Assembly: GCF_009857745.1 (NCBI RefSeq)
Contig: NZ_WWEN01000006.1
Span: 62,001-126,000, forward strand
Length of the DNA stretch: 64,000 nucleotides
Direction of reading: 5' to 3'
DNA from: Thalassovita mangrovi
GTDB lineage: Bacteria > Pseudomonadota > Alphaproteobacteria > Rhodobacterales > Rhodobacteraceae
The notes beneath the pieces are model-generated. The model saw nothing but the letters and a program-made list of their open reading frames with translations, made no database searches and had not been told where the DNA came from. Below are positions 34,191-42,906 of this stretch, piece by piece. The translations under genes were made by a program, and so were the position numbers. Every line of letters begins with the position of its first letter. Within the stretch, counting starts at the first letter, position 1.

Positions 34191-34511
34191 CTATTTGCCA
34201 AGCAGCGCCGCCTGTACGTCCTTGCCCCAGCCCAGATGCATCGCGCCCTGATCGTCGACGATCAGCGGCCGCTTCATCAGCGCCGGGTGATCTGCCAGAA
34301 GTTGCATGGCCGGGCGGGCGCGTTCGGCCTCGTCCAGCCCGCGCCAGGTGGTCGACCGGGTGTTAAGAAGGGCATCACCGAACTGTTCATAGGCCGCCGC
34401 GCGCAGCCCCTCGTCCATCGGATCGGCGCGGATATCGATCAGTTCCGCCCCCTCCAGCGCCTTGGCCGCCTTGCGGCAGGTATCGCAATTCTTCAGCCCG
34501 TAGAGTCGCAT
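34191..34511 (-). CDS. ArsC/Spx family reductase-like protein
   Basis: The 106-aa thioredoxin-fold protein starts MRLYGLKNCDTCRKA with a CxxC (Cys9, Cys12). Later it has LLNTRSTTWRGL and HPALMKRPLIVDD, the Arg-Pro region of the ArsC/Spx/MgsR (YffB-like) family. YffB-type members act on glutathione-related thiols and are not proven arsenate reductases. The start at 34511 gives the family N-terminus. Confidence 0.88.
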   Translation of the reverse strand: MRLYGLKNCDTCRKAAKALEGAELIDIRADPMDEGLRAAAYEQFGDALLNTRSTTWRGLDEAERARPAMQLLADHPALMKRPLIVDDQGAMHLGWGKDVQAALLGK

Positions 34512-34732
34512 TTTCGGTCTTCCCTCTGTCGTTTCTTGCATCAATAACGGGCATTTCGCCGATCTTCACCACTCTTTTGCTTGATTTTTGCAATGGTGCT
34601 GCAATGCTCGGACCCGTGACATTGGCGATAGCGGATCAACAGACGAATTACATTTCAAGAATTGCTGTCATGCCAGCGTGACATGGGCCCCGCATTAACA
34701 GGGGGAAGAACGGCAAAAAGGAGACACGGACA

Positions 34733-34939
34733 ATGCCGACGGGCACCGTGAAATGGTTTAACACCACCAAAGGTTACGGATTTATCGCCCCCGATGACGG
34801 TGGCAAGGACGTATTTGTTCACATTTCGGCCGTGGAACGGTCGGGGCTGACCGGGCTGGCGGATGACCAGAAGGTCGGTTTCGAAATGATCGACGGGCGC
34901 GACGGCCGGCAGATGGCCGGCGATCTGAAAATCCTGTGA
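34733..34939 (+). CDS. Cold shock protein (CspA family)
   Basis: The 68-aa single cold-shock domain has RNP1 (KGYGFIAPDD) and RNP2 (DVFVHIS), so it is an RNA/ssDNA chaperone of the OB fold. AAAAAGGAG precedes the ATG at a slightly long distance. The roughly 220-nt region upstream is free of genes and may form a long 5' UTR as in other csp genes. Confidence 0.95.
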   Translation: MPTGTVKWFNTTKGYGFIAPDDGGKDVFVHISAVERSGLTGLADDQKVGFEMIDGRDGRQMAGDLKIL

Positions 34940-34948
34940 ACCCGCGGT

Positions 34949-34968
34949 CCGGGGGGATTGCCCCCCGG
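34949..34968. terminator. Hairpin between the cold shock gene and the convergent secreted-protein gene
   Basis: CCGGGGGG (34949-34956) pairs perfectly with CCCCCCGG (34961-34968) around ATTG. It can serve both convergent transcripts. Confidence 0.65.
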
Positions 34969-34975
34969 GCAGGCT

Positions 34976-35257
34976 TCACTCCGTGTAGCAGCCCTTTACG
35001 CCCTCGGGGCAGATCGCGCCGGAACTGGCGCGGTAGCTGCGTGCGCCATAGGCGTTTTCCCGCATCACCGAAAAATAGCTTTCCGTCTGGTTCGGGATGC
35101 TGCAGCTGACCGCGCCGTCGTAATAGACCGGTTGCAGCCCGGCGGGGCAGTAGTTTTCCCGGGACGGGAAGGGATAGGTATTCGGATCGGCCTGCGCCGC
35201 GGCGGCGGGCAGCAGGGCGGCGGCGGCCAGAATGGCGAGCCTTTGATACGTCTTCAT
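34976..35257 (-). CDS. Small secreted cysteine-containing protein, unknown
   Basis: The 93-aa protein has a clear signal peptide (LAILAAAALLPAAAAQA, cleaved near residue 23) and a mature part with four Cys (ENYCPAG, AVSCSIP, GAICPEG, KGCYTE), which suggests two disulfides in the periplasm. The mature domain is rich in Tyr and Ser. I do not recognise the family. It is monocistronic between terminators. Confidence 0.75.
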   Translation of the reverse strand: MKTYQRLAILAAAALLPAAAAQADPNTYPFPSRENYCPAGLQPVYYDGAVSCSIPNQTESYFSVMRENAYGARSYRASSGAICPEGVKGCYTE

Positions 35258-35413
35258 GAGATCCCCCCGGATCGTTGTAAATAAACTGTTAATACCGGGA
35301 TCAGGGTAAAGGCGGCCCTGCCCGGCTCAAAGCTCAATTTTCGGAAACGAAGCGTTTTGCGCCCGGAAACAAAGACATGCGGGCGGATGGGGCCCTCGAC
35401 GGGCCCCAACTGC

Positions 35414-35728
35414 TTACTGGTAGGGCGACAGTTTCTTAAATTCGCTGTCCAGCCGCGCCCGCACCTTCTTGGCCGCCTGGCGCACCGCCACCGGAATCTC
35501 GGTCGCGTCGTGGTGGGCGGCATAGGGGCGCAACCCTTCGGGGCGGGCCTCGACGGTGGCGCGGATGTCTTCGCCGCCCTTGGGGCCGCGGATATCCTTG
35601 ATATGCACTTCAACCGCGCTGAGCCGCTTGGCGATGGGCGCCAGGGCCTCGGTCACGATTTCCTCGCAGACCTCGATCAGCCGTTCGTCGCCCTGGATGT
35701 TATGGTCGGTGTTGACTTGGATATGCAT
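35414..35728 (-). CDS. HPF/RaiA family ribosome-associated protein
   Basis: The 104-aa protein has the beta-alpha-beta-beta-beta-alpha pattern of ribosome hibernation/RaiA (S30AE-like) proteins: MHIQVNTDHNIQGDERL, LSAVEVHIKDIRGPKG, IRATVEARPEGLRPYAAHH, then the helical tail AVRQAAKKVRARLDSEF. It lacks the long C-terminal dimerisation domain. Other members bind the 30S decoding region under stress. It is monocistronic. Confidence 0.78.
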   Translation of the reverse strand: MHIQVNTDHNIQGDERLIEVCEEIVTEALAPIAKRLSAVEVHIKDIRGPKGGEDIRATVEARPEGLRPYAAHHDATEIPVAVRQAAKKVRARLDSEFKKLSPYQ

Positions 35729-35928
35729 GCGCAGCCTCCTTCTTGATCTGATTTCAGGCTACGCCGATTCACCGATGCGCGGATTGATCTGGGACAAGAG
35801 TTTAGGGGAATTTGCACAATTTGTACGGGGAAACGGTGCGAATGCCCGTAAGGGTTTGTTAACCGGTGGAAATCGCGGGGCGGGCGCGGGAAAGAGGGGA
35901 CGTTTCCGACGCCCCAATCCGGGGGCAT

Positions 35929-35947
35929 GGTGGGGTGAAACCCCACC
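35929..35947. repeat. Short palindromic repeat GGTGGGGT-N3-ACCCCACC
   Basis: Perfect 8-bp arms around GAA, followed by CTACGG. It belongs to the GTAGGGTG-bordered repeat group also seen at 36391-36410, 58580-58645 and 59055-59123. Confidence 0.7.
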
Positions 35948-35967
35948 CTACGGAGGACGGACAGGTT

Positions 35968-36114
35968 TTACCGGCCCGCCACGCGGTTGTACATTTCGAT
36001 CCCCGACAATGCGATCGAGGCCAGGATGAGCAAGACGATCAGCACCCACAGGACCGGGTGGCGCCTGGTGCGGCGATGGAGGAATTCCACGATCTGAGTG
36101 ACGATGATTTCCAT
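35968..36114 (-). CDS. Small single-pass membrane protein (48 aa)
   Basis: The peptide starts MEIIVTQIVEFLHRRTRRHP, followed by a strong transmembrane segment (VLWVLIVLLILASIALSG, about residues 21-38) and a short polar end. The charge distribution suits a small inner-membrane protein. No good Shine-Dalgarno is visible, so confidence is moderate. It is flanked by palindromic repeats. Confidence 0.5.
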   Translation of the reverse strand: MEIIVTQIVEFLHRRTRRHPVLWVLIVLLILASIALSGIEMYNRVAGR

Positions 36115-36196
36115 GTCGGTCCGGTTGAGGTGTCGGCGGCGTGAGGTCACGCCCATCATTATAAGATTTATCACAAGCGCCGCACTCAAATCAAAG

Positions 36197-36306
36197 CGCC
36201 CCGCCCGGCTGCAGGCCGGGCAGCCCCCGACCGCCCCCGTCACGCCGGAGGCGTGCTTCCAGCACGACGGCGGGGGCTTCACCCCCACCCGCGGCCGGGG
36301 GATGCC
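36197..36306. repeat. GC-rich dispersed palindromic repeat, copy 2 (inverse orientation)
   Basis: The reverse complement reproduces the unit at 23800-23876: the GCCCGGC/GCCGGGC hairpin (36203-36221), CAGCCCCCGACCGCCCCCG and the CGGGGGCTTCACCCCCACCCG segment. An extra stretch of about 30 nt in the middle carries its own hairpin-forming ACGCC/GGCGT. Confidence 0.8.
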
Positions 36307-36390
36307 CTTCGCGTTTGGTCGGAGTTCGGGAGTTTGTTGGTGGATTGTGGGGGCGTGAGGTCACGCAGGATATTGGGCGGCGGGATCGAT

Positions 36391-36410
36391 GGTGCGTACG
36401 AGCACGCACC
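36391..36410. repeat. Short palindromic repeat GGTGCGT/ACGCACC
   Basis: Seven-base arms around ACGAGC, followed by CTACGG; the same type as the repeats at 59055-59123. Confidence 0.6.
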
Positions 36411-36420
36411 CTACGGTTTG

Positions 36421-37668
36421 CTAATCCTGTAGCTCAACAAAATCACACAACTTTTGCACCCATGCCTCACTGTAACTATAGCTTTTAAATGTCGCATTGT
36501 AGAAACAATAGTCTTGCTTGGTAACCGAAGGGTCTTCAGCATCCCCGGAGGGCCTTACCTTTAGTCGTTTCCATGCCTGAGTATGATCATGAGAAGAAAA
36601 TTTCTTCCCAGTCCTCTCTTTAACCAACTCGACCACTTGATTGGCTCGATAAGGATGTGTCTGAGTTGAAGGCTTATTTTTCACTAATATGTTTGCTACT
36701 GTCTCAGCCTCAGCTTCATCAGACGAAATAAATCTAAAATTAGCCTTAGATTTAGATGAAGCCACAGTAGTATACACCACAGAAAACTGAAAATCAGGAT
36801 CGGACATTTGCGTTTCCGAAAGCCCTTGATAGACTTCAGAATTTATAGCCTCAATTTCTTGAGGCAATTCCGCCTCAATCATTCCTTGAGCTTGATGCAA
36901 GGATAATCCACTAAATTGCAACGCAAAAGCTAGATCCCTTCGCAGCGACAATCTCTCTCCGAATTGTGAGACAATAAAATTTTCATAATTAATGCAACAA
37001 GCTTGAAAAAGCGAAAGCCATTCACGATCATACTTTCCAAGCGTTCTGTGCTCTACACTATTCCGAAGGTTAATAATTGACTTAAGGTTATTACGCACAC
37101 CCTCAACAAGCGGACATTCTTTAAATTTCAAAAAATCTGCTAAGGATATGGCATTTCCGTCTTGTCGCTCAATTGGAAGATTGTTCCTGGCACAATACTC
37201 TATAGAAATATAGGTCCATGCGATTATTGCCAAAACAGCAAAACACTCGGCGCGAAAATTCGTCGACGGATTATTATATACATGAACTGCTAGCTGCATA
37301 GCCTCGCGCGAACGAACCAATCGTTCGTCAGTATATGGACTTAATCCCGTATAGTTATCAAACGAACGTTTGAACTCTATGTATTCCTGAACTTCACGAT
37401 CAGACGCCGCCGATTGCTCATCGTCAGCCTTAACTTCTGCGATCCTGGCAGGATTAACAGTAGCTGGCCGGTTGCCACTGATCAGAGTCAGCACATCCTG
37501 ATTTCGCCAGCCGCTGTTAAGCAGTCCCTTTACTATCTTACGCTCATGAGCGGTTAGACTTCCGCGCCTTCCTTGAGCAAACAATTGCCTCTCCCACCAA
37601 ACTGCCTCTAGGGAGCGGCTGGGAATAAAATAATTGTTTACCCCAAAACTTCCTGCAGCTCCCGCCAC
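36421..37668 (-). CDS. DUF3644 / HEPN-like protein, candidate defence gene in a low-GC islet
   Basis: The protein has about 415 aa. The N-terminal third has a helix-turn-helix-like block ([19 protein letters not shown], then [10 protein letters not shown]). The central part (about residues 115-250) matches DUF3644: [28 protein letters not shown], and an RxxxxH motif in [11 protein letters not shown], the HEPN RNase signature. The C-terminal 80 residues look like a separate small domain ([17 protein letters not shown]). Codon use is AT-rich and quite unlike its neighbours. The start is uncertain: GTG 37668 overlaps the thyX 3' end by 31 bp. DUF3644 genes often lie in defence islands, so an RNase-based defence role is inferred, not shown. 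Confidence 0.75.
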   Translation of the reverse strand: MAGAAGSFGVNNYFIPSRSLEAVWWERQLFAQGRRGSLTAHERKIVKGLLNSGWRNQDVLTLISGNRPATVNPARIAEVKADDEQSAASDREVQEYIEFKRSFDNYTGLSPYTDERLVRSREAMQLAVHVYNNPSTNFRAECFAVLAIIAWTYISIEYCARNNLPIERQDGNAISLADFLKFKECPLVEGVRNNLKSIINLRNSVEHRTLGKYDREWLSLFQACCINYENFIVSQFGERLSLRRDLAFALQFSGLSLHQAQGMIEAELPQEIEAINSEVYQGLSETQMSDPDFQFSVVYTTVASSKSKANFRFISSDEAEAETVANILVKNKPSTQTHPYRANQVVELVKERTGKKFSSHDHTQAWKRLKVRPSGDAEDPSVTKQDYCFYNATFKSYSYSEAWVQKLCDFVELQD

Positions 37669-38543
37669 TCCCGCGCGGACATGCCGGAAGTCTCTTGGGT
37701 GACTTCCTCACCTTTCAACATCCGCCGGACACAATCAAGAGCCGCAGCGCTGAGCGTTTCGCCACCCATGCGATAATCCTCGAAGGCCTTGTAGGCGAAC
37801 GGCACCCAGTCGGCGACCAGCTTGCAGATTTCCTCGGCATAGACGCGGATTTCGTACTGGGCGTGTGAATCGGCGCGCAGGCGCAGGAAATGCAGCAGGT
37901 TGTGCAGGTCCACCTTCCAGTACCACTGGGTATAGATGTTGGCAGGCAGGTTCATCCGGGCCAGTTCGCGGGCAAGGCCCTGCTGGCCCTCGTCGGAAAT
38001 CATCTCCTGGTAATGGTCGTAGCAGCGGGCGGCGTCGGATTTCAGGATTTCCAGCACGCGGGCGGCTTCCTCGCCCGACAGGGCCTCGCCGCGGCCCTGG
38101 TTGTTGATGCTCGATTGCGCGGCCAGCTGCTCCTCGGTCGGAATGTAGAATTCGCGGTCGAGGATCGAATAGCGGGCGGAGTATTCGTTGACGTTGGCGG
38201 TGCGGTGGCGGATCCATTGCCGCGCGACGAAGACCGGCAGTTTGACGTGCAGTTTCAGTTCGCACATCTCGAACGGGGTCGAATGCCAGTGGCGCATCAG
38301 GTAGCGGATCAGGCCCTCGTCGTTCTGCACCGACTTGGTGCCCTTGCCGTAGGAGACCCGGGCGGCCTGGCAGATCGCGGCGTCGTCGCCCATGTAGTCG
38401 ATGACCCGGACGAAGCCGTGATCGAGCACCGGGTTGATGGTGTAGAGATGCGCCTCCATCCCGTCCGAGACCGCCCGCAGGGTCGGGCGAGGATTGGCGC
38501 GCAGCGCGTCGATTTCGGCCTGCTGTTCGGGGGTCACGGGCAT
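37638..38543 (-). CDS. thyX: FAD-dependent thymidylate synthase
   Basis: The 301-aa flavoenzyme makes dTMP from dUMP with methylene-tetrahydrofolate and NADPH. The ThyX motif [13 protein letters not shown] is at residues 112-124. [19 protein letters not shown] and [24 protein letters not shown]-type blocks are intact. No thyA is in the window. Its last codons overlap the acquired DUF3644 gene, marking the insertion edge. Confidence 0.96.
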   Translation of the reverse strand: MPVTPEQQAEIDALRANPRPTLRAVSDGMEAHLYTINPVLDHGFVRVIDYMGDDAAICQAARVSYGKGTKSVQNDEGLIRYLMRHWHSTPFEMCELKLHVKLPVFVARQWIRHRTANVNEYSARYSILDREFYIPTEEQLAAQSSINNQGRGEALSGEEAARVLEILKSDAARCYDHYQEMISDEGQQGLARELARMNLPANIYTQWYWKVDLHNLLHFLRLRADSHAQYEIRVYAEEICKLVADWVPFAYKAFEDYRMGGETLSAAALDCVRRMLKGEEVTQETSGMSAREWRELQEVLG

Positions 38544-38730
38544 CTGGGGGGCTCCTTGTCGGATGAATCACGGTTGCGCCCACTATATCTAGCCTCCGGG
38601 CGCGGGAAAACGACAATATGAGCAGGGACATATGGATGCAACAGGTCGCCGGATTTTTCCCGCCCCGCCGCAAGAAACGTTGACTTTGCACGAAACCGCC
38701 CGGATTCTGAACCCCGAGCAGATAATAAAA

Positions 38731-38743
38731 TTACGCTACGTAA
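38731..38743. promoter_or_regulatory. Palindrome TTACG-CTA-CGTAA before the surface lipoprotein gene
   Basis: This perfect 5-bp-arm palindrome in an AT-rich context lies 22 nt before the lipoprotein start. A TTGACT at about 38691 could be a -35 upstream. The position fits a metal- or stress-responsive repressor site, but no known box is matched. Confidence 0.4.
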
Positions 38744-38764
38744 ATCATTGCGGGGTACGAGCAT

Positions 38765-39685
38765 ATGAAAAAGATCGCGACAGTCCTGGCGGCGCCGTTG
38801 TTCCTGGCGGCCTGCGCCGAAGACCCGGGCGGCGTCAATACCGGGTTCGGCATGACCACCAATCCCGCCCCCGCTGAGGTCGCGGGCAGCCTGCAGGCGG
38901 TGGATTACGACCCGGATGCGCAGGAACTGATCCTGAGCGTGGCGGCGATCCATGGCGGCCAGGTCAACGTGACCTACACGCGGACCCCCGCTCTCGATAC
39001 CGCCGGGTACGAAGGCTACATGATGCAGCAGACCCCGGCCGACCGGCATTACACCGCGCTGTTCAAGGAAAGCAACGGCGGCGAATTGATCGCCGGCGTG
39101 GTGGCCGATGGCGGCAACAACAACCGCTATTTCGGCGGCGGCTTCTTCGCACGGCAGGGCGCGGGCATCTATTCGCCCTACGATCACCCGGTGAACGAGG
39201 GCGAAGCGCAGTATTACGGCACCTATGCCGCGGTGACCAATGTGAACGGCAACGGCGATCAGTTGCTGGATGCCTCGGGCATTCCCGCCAATCTGACACC
39301 GCCGGCCCAGGCCGACCGGATCAGCGGGATCATCCTGCTGAACGCCGATTTCGCCAACAACCAGGTGGATGCGGAGATTTCCAACCGCATGATGATCGAT
39401 AACCGGGCCGGTGTGAATCCCCTGCCCGACATCATGCTGATCCAGACCGCGATCGACGGGAACGGCGAATTCATGGGGGATGTCGAATATCAGGGCGATA
39501 TCGGCAATTCGATCGGCACCTATGCCGGGATCTTCGGCGGGTCCGGGGCGACCGCGGTCGGGGGCGTTGTCTATCTGGGCGAATTCGATCAGGACGGCCC
39601 GCTTGAAAACGAAGAAGAATATGGGGTTTTCGTGCTGACCCGGTGCGGGGCCGCGAATGATGATCCGCTCTGCCCCGGTCTCTGA
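38765..39685 (+). CDS. Surface lipoprotein with TbpB-like C-terminal barrel (Slam substrate candidate)
   Basis: The 306-aa lipoprotein has a signal peptide and lipobox LAAC with lipidated Cys17 (no Asp at +2). The body is beta-rich and acidic. The C-terminal half has NNQVDAEISNRM, EFMGDVEYQGDI and GIFGGSGATAVGGVVYLG, the pattern of TbpB-type 8-strand barrels. Such barrels sit on the outer surface and bind host or environmental ligands (haem, transferrin, metals, glycans). It overlaps the Slam gene by 29 bp, so the two form a secretion pair. The ligand is unknown. Confidence 0.8.
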   Translation: MKKIATVLAAPLFLAACAEDPGGVNTGFGMTTNPAPAEVAGSLQAVDYDPDAQELILSVAAIHGGQVNVTYTRTPALDTAGYEGYMMQQTPADRHYTALFKESNGGELIAGVVADGGNNNRYFGGGFFARQGAGIYSPYDHPVNEGEAQYYGTYAAVTNVNGNGDQLLDASGIPANLTPPAQADRISGIILLNADFANNQVDAEISNRMMIDNRAGVNPLPDIMLIQTAIDGNGEFMGDVEYQGDIGNSIGTYAGIFGGSGATAVGGVVYLGEFDQDGPLENEEEYGVFVLTRCGAANDDPLCPGL

Positions 39686-41063
39686 TACCGGGTTGAAGGC
39701 GTTTCTGCTGGCTTTGCTGTTGTTGCTGCCCGCGCTGCCGGGCGCGGCACAGCAGGATGGCCAAGTCCGGGTGCCGATCGAAGCGGCGGCCGGCATTGCC
39801 GAGCGCGCCCTGCTTGAGGGCCAGCCCGACCTGGCGCTGCAGCTGGCCAAGGGGCTGTTGCAGCGCGATCCGAACGACGCTTATGCCCATTTCATCGCCG
39901 CCCGCGCGCTGATGCAGCTTAAGCGCCCGCGCGACGGGCGCCGTGCCGCCGCGCTGGCCTATCGCCATGCCCGCACCGGCATGGAAAAGTTCCAGGCCGC
40001 GCAGCTGGCGGCGAAACTGTCGCTGGATGGCGAACAGGCCGCGCTGGCGCAGGTGTGGCTGCGGCGATCGCTGCTGCACCTGCCCGACGAGAGCTACCGC
40101 GACCGGGTGATCGCGGATTACAAGATCCTGCGGCGGATTTCGCCCTGGTCGGTGTCGGCACAGTTTTCGCTGGCGCCCAGCAACAACCTCAACAACGGCG
40201 CCGACGGGCCTTATTCGCTGATCGACGGATTGCCGGTGGTCGGGCTGCTGAGCGGCGATGCGCAGGCGCTGTCGGGGCTGCGGGCCACGTCCAACCTGAC
40301 GTTTTCGCGCCGCCTGTCGGGATCGAAGACCCATGAAACCCGGCTGACCGGGCAGTATTACGCCCAACGGGTACGCCTGTCCGAGGATGCCCGCGCCCTG
40401 GCGCCGGGGGCTGAAAACAGCGATTTCGCCTATGACCACCTGGAACTGGGCCTGCAGCACATCACCGACACCGGCGACGGGCCGCTGCAATTCGAGGCCA
40501 GCGCCGGTCGCAGCTGGTACGGCCAGAGCCCCTATCAATGGCAATATCAGGCCGGCATCGGACGTGGTTTCAAGCTGTCCGACCATGCCGGGCTGCGGCT
40601 GTCGGCACAATACGAGCATCACGTCTATGACAGCCCGCTACTGGACCCGATCGACACGCTGAACCTGCGGGCAGATTATTCCGCCAAGCTGAAGTCGGGC
40701 GACCGGATCGGGCTGGGTCTGATGCTGAGCAAATCGCAAAGCGACACCGCCAATTCGCGCCAGAGCCGCGCCATCGGATACCTGGGCTACTCCCTTGCCG
40801 AGCCGGTGGGCCCGGCCAAGCTGTCCGGCCGGATCGGCGCCAGCCTGCAGCGCTATCCCGATTATGCCGTCGGTTTCCTGACCGTGCCCGGCGGGCGCGA
40901 GGACCGAATGGTGTTCGGGTCGGTGGATTTCAGTTTCCAGAAACTTGACTATGCCGGATTTGTGCCGACCTTGACACTGACGGCCCGGAAGACGCAGAGC
41001 AATGTCAGCCGGTTCGACACCAACGAGGTTTCGATGTCCTTCGGAATCCGGTCGAGCTTCTGA
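39657..41063 (+). CDS. Surface lipoprotein assembly modifier (Slam, DUF560), type XI secretion translocon
   Basis: The 468-aa protein has a signal peptide (LKAFLLALLLLLPALPGAAQ). The periplasmic helical TPR-like part (about residues 35-150) contains LALQLAKGLLQRDPNDAYAHFIAARALM and related repeats. A C-terminal beta-barrel (about 165-468) has alternating aromatic strands and ends in Phe (SFGIRSSF). This is the Slam architecture, which moves lipoproteins across the outer membrane. The start overlaps the lipoprotein gene (ATG 39657, or 39660). Confidence 0.85.
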   Translation: MMIRSAPVSDTGLKAFLLALLLLLPALPGAAQQDGQVRVPIEAAAGIAERALLEGQPDLALQLAKGLLQRDPNDAYAHFIAARALMQLKRPRDGRRAAALAYRHARTGMEKFQAAQLAAKLSLDGEQAALAQVWLRRSLLHLPDESYRDRVIADYKILRRISPWSVSAQFSLAPSNNLNNGADGPYSLIDGLPVVGLLSGDAQALSGLRATSNLTFSRRLSGSKTHETRLTGQYYAQRVRLSEDARALAPGAENSDFAYDHLELGLQHITDTGDGPLQFEASAGRSWYGQSPYQWQYQAGIGRGFKLSDHAGLRLSAQYEHHVYDSPLLDPIDTLNLRADYSAKLKSGDRIGLGLMLSKSQSDTANSRQSRAIGYLGYSLAEPVGPAKLSGRIGASLQRYPDYAVGFLTVPGGREDRMVFGSVDFSFQKLDYAGFVPTLTLTARKTQSNVSRFDTNEVSMSFGIRSSF

Positions 41064-41084
41064 GGAGACAGGAAAGGTAAAGCG

Positions 41085-41513
41085 ATGGAAATCAAGTATC
41101 TGCACACCATGGTCCGGGTGAAGGACCTGGAAAAGAGCATGGCGTTCTATGCCCTGCTGGGGCTGAAGGAAACCCGCCGCTATGACAGCGAAGCGGGCCG
41201 GTTCAGCCTGATCTTCATGGCCCCCGAAGGCCAGGAGGAATGCCCGGTGGAGCTGACCTATAACTGGGACGGCGACGACGAGCTGCCGTCGGACAGCCGT
41301 CATTTCGGGCATCTCGCCTACGAGGTGGAAAACATCTACGACATGTGCCAGCACCTGCAGGACAATGGCGTGCTGATCAACCGGCCGCCGCGCGACGGGC
41401 GCATGGCGTTCGTGCGCTCGCCCGACAATATCTCGGTCGAATTGCTGCAGAAGGGTGACGCGCTGGAACCGGCGGAACCCTGGGCCAGCATGGAAAACAC
41501 GGGTCATTGGTGA
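41085..41513 (+). CDS. gloA: Lactoylglutathione lyase (glyoxalase I)
   Basis: The 142-aa VOC enzyme begins YLHTMVRVKDLEKSMAFYALLGL. It has MAPEGQEECPVELTYNW, FGHLAYEVENIYDMC with the metal His, and VRSPDNISVELLQKG with the metal Glu. It converts the glutathione hemithioacetal of methylglyoxal to lactoylglutathione. It follows the Slam gene by 21 nt and is coupled (GTGA) to the next gene, so it may be co-transcribed by accident of position. Confidence 0.93.
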   Translation: MEIKYLHTMVRVKDLEKSMAFYALLGLKETRRYDSEAGRFSLIFMAPEGQEECPVELTYNWDGDDELPSDSRHFGHLAYEVENIYDMCQHLQDNGVLINRPPRDGRMAFVRSPDNISVELLQKGDALEPAEPWASMENTGHW

Positions 41514-42196
41514 TCCGCGCCGCGATCGCGGCGCTGTCGTTGATCGCGGCGCCCGCCGGGGCGGCCGAATGCCGGCTGGCCCTGGCGCTGGCGCTGGACG
41601 TGTCGTCCTCGGTCAGCGCAGCGGAAGACGGGCTGCAGCGGCGCGGGTTGGCCGCGGCGCTGCTGGCCCCCGAGGTGGAGGCGGCGTTCTTCGCCTCCCC
41701 CCTGCCCGTCGCCTTGTCGGTCTACGAATGGAGCGGCCGGGACAATCAGAAACTGCTGCTCGACTGGCGGCTGATCGCGGCGCCCGCCGATCTGTATGAC
41801 GCCGCCGCGCTTCTGGGCCGGTCGGAACGCAGCACGCAGGAATTCCCCACCGCATTGGGCCATGCCCTGGGCTATGGCGCGACCTTACTGGGGCGCGGTC
41901 CGGATTGCCTGTACCGGACCCTGGACATGAGCGGCGACGGCGAGAACAACGAAGGCTTCGAGCCGCGCCAGGCCTATGACGCCTTTCCCTTCGAGGACGT
42001 GGTGGTGAACGGTCTGGTGATCGAGATGCCGCTTGAGACCTATGACACCGACGTGGCCGAGTATTACCGGCGCGAGGTGCTGCACGGGCCCGGCGCGTTC
42101 GTGGAAATCGCCAAAGGCTACGGCGATTACGAAACCGCCCTGCGGCGCAAGCTGGCGCGGGAATTGTTGCCGCGGATGTTCGGGCTGGCCGAGTGA
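41510..42196 (+). CDS. DUF1194 secreted von Willebrand factor-like protein
   Basis: The 228-aa protein has a signal peptide (IRAAIAALSLIAAPAGAA, cleaved near residue 18). The VWA-like fold has the MIDAS motif DVSSSVS, then SVYEWSGRDNQ, CLYRTLDMSGDGENN and the C-terminal MPLETYDTDVAEYYRREV, typical of DUF1194. It is presumably periplasmic and metal-binding, of unknown partner. GTG 41510 overlaps the gloA stop. Confidence 0.88.
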   Translation: MIRAAIAALSLIAAPAGAAECRLALALALDVSSSVSAAEDGLQRRGLAAALLAPEVEAAFFASPLPVALSVYEWSGRDNQKLLLDWRLIAAPADLYDAAALLGRSERSTQEFPTALGHALGYGATLLGRGPDCLYRTLDMSGDGENNEGFEPRQAYDAFPFEDVVVNGLVIEMPLETYDTDVAEYYRREVLHGPGAFVEIAKGYGDYETALRRKLARELLPRMFGLAE

Positions 42197-42248
42197 AACG
42201 GCGCCGCCCCGGGGGAGGAACGGAACGGCGCCCGGCCGGCTGGAGAGG

Positions 42249-42746
42249 CTAGTAGATATAGCGGATCTGATCGGCCCAGTAGCGTTCGACCCGGCGCAGC
42301 GAATTGGAAATCTCGGTAACGCCGTCCGGCCCCAGCACGCCCTTGGCCTGCAGCCCGTCGGCATGGCGGGCGAACAGCGCCGCCACCACGTCGCGGATAT
42401 GCCGCCCCTTGGAGGTCAGCCGCACCCGCACCGAGCGGCGGTCGACTTCGCAGCGGTGGTGGTGCATGTAGCCCATTTCGACCAATTTCTTTAAATTGTA
42501 GCTGACATTGCTGCCCTGGTAATAGCCGCGCGATTTCAGTTCGCCCGCCGTCACCTCGTTATCGCCGATATTGAACAGCAGCAAAGCCTGCACCGCGTTG
42601 ATGTCGAGCACGCCGATCCGTTCGAATTCGTCCTTGATCACGTCGAGAAGCAGCCGGTGCAGCCGTTCCACCAGCGCCAGCGCTTCGAGATAGCTGCTCA
42701 TGAAGCCGGCCCTGTCGCCGGTCTTGAGGGGGTTATGAATGCTCAT
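42249..42746 (-). CDS. MarR family winged-helix regulator, LdtR-like
   Basis: The 165-aa protein has a winged helix at about residues 55-115 (AGELKSRGYYQGSNVSYNLKKLVEMGYMHHHRCEVDRRSVRV), embedded in long dimerisation helices. It resembles LdtR, the alphaproteobacterial regulator linked to L,D-transpeptidase and osmotic stress. Target genes cannot be read from this window. It ends convergent with the DUF1194 gene. Confidence 0.85.
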   Translation of the reverse strand: MSIHNPLKTGDRAGFMSSYLEALALVERLHRLLLDVIKDEFERIGVLDINAVQALLLFNIGDNEVTAGELKSRGYYQGSNVSYNLKKLVEMGYMHHHRCEVDRRSVRVRLTSKGRHIRDVVAALFARHADGLQAKGVLGPDGVTEISNSLRRVERYWADQIRYIY

Positions 42747-42906
42747 CCGGGTCTCCGTCCGATATGTCTTCGGAACCGAGGCTCGGGGATAAAACTCAAG
42801 AATGTATTAAATCCGAACGGCTTATCACTAAAATGTTAGCTATTTTCCTGTTCGGGCATTGCGGCGGGAGGACGCCCGGCCGGTGGCCCGGGCGCCTAAG
42901 CCCTTA

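Larger units (their letters stand above)
36115..36420. other. Non-coding repeat-rich interval next to the DUF3644 islet
   Basis: No gene is supported. The interval holds GGCGTGA/TCACGCC (36139-36154), the large GC-rich repeat (36197-36306), GCGTGA/TCACGC (36353-36366) and GGTGCGT/ACGCACC (36391-36410) followed by CTACGG. The interval ends at the stop of the low-GC gene. Confidence 0.7.

Noticed and set aside
23800-36306. The two inverted GC-rich repeats as ends of a composite transposon
   Set aside because: The 12 kb between them is core genome (hydrolases, thrS and others) with no transposase; they are better seen as dispersed repeats.
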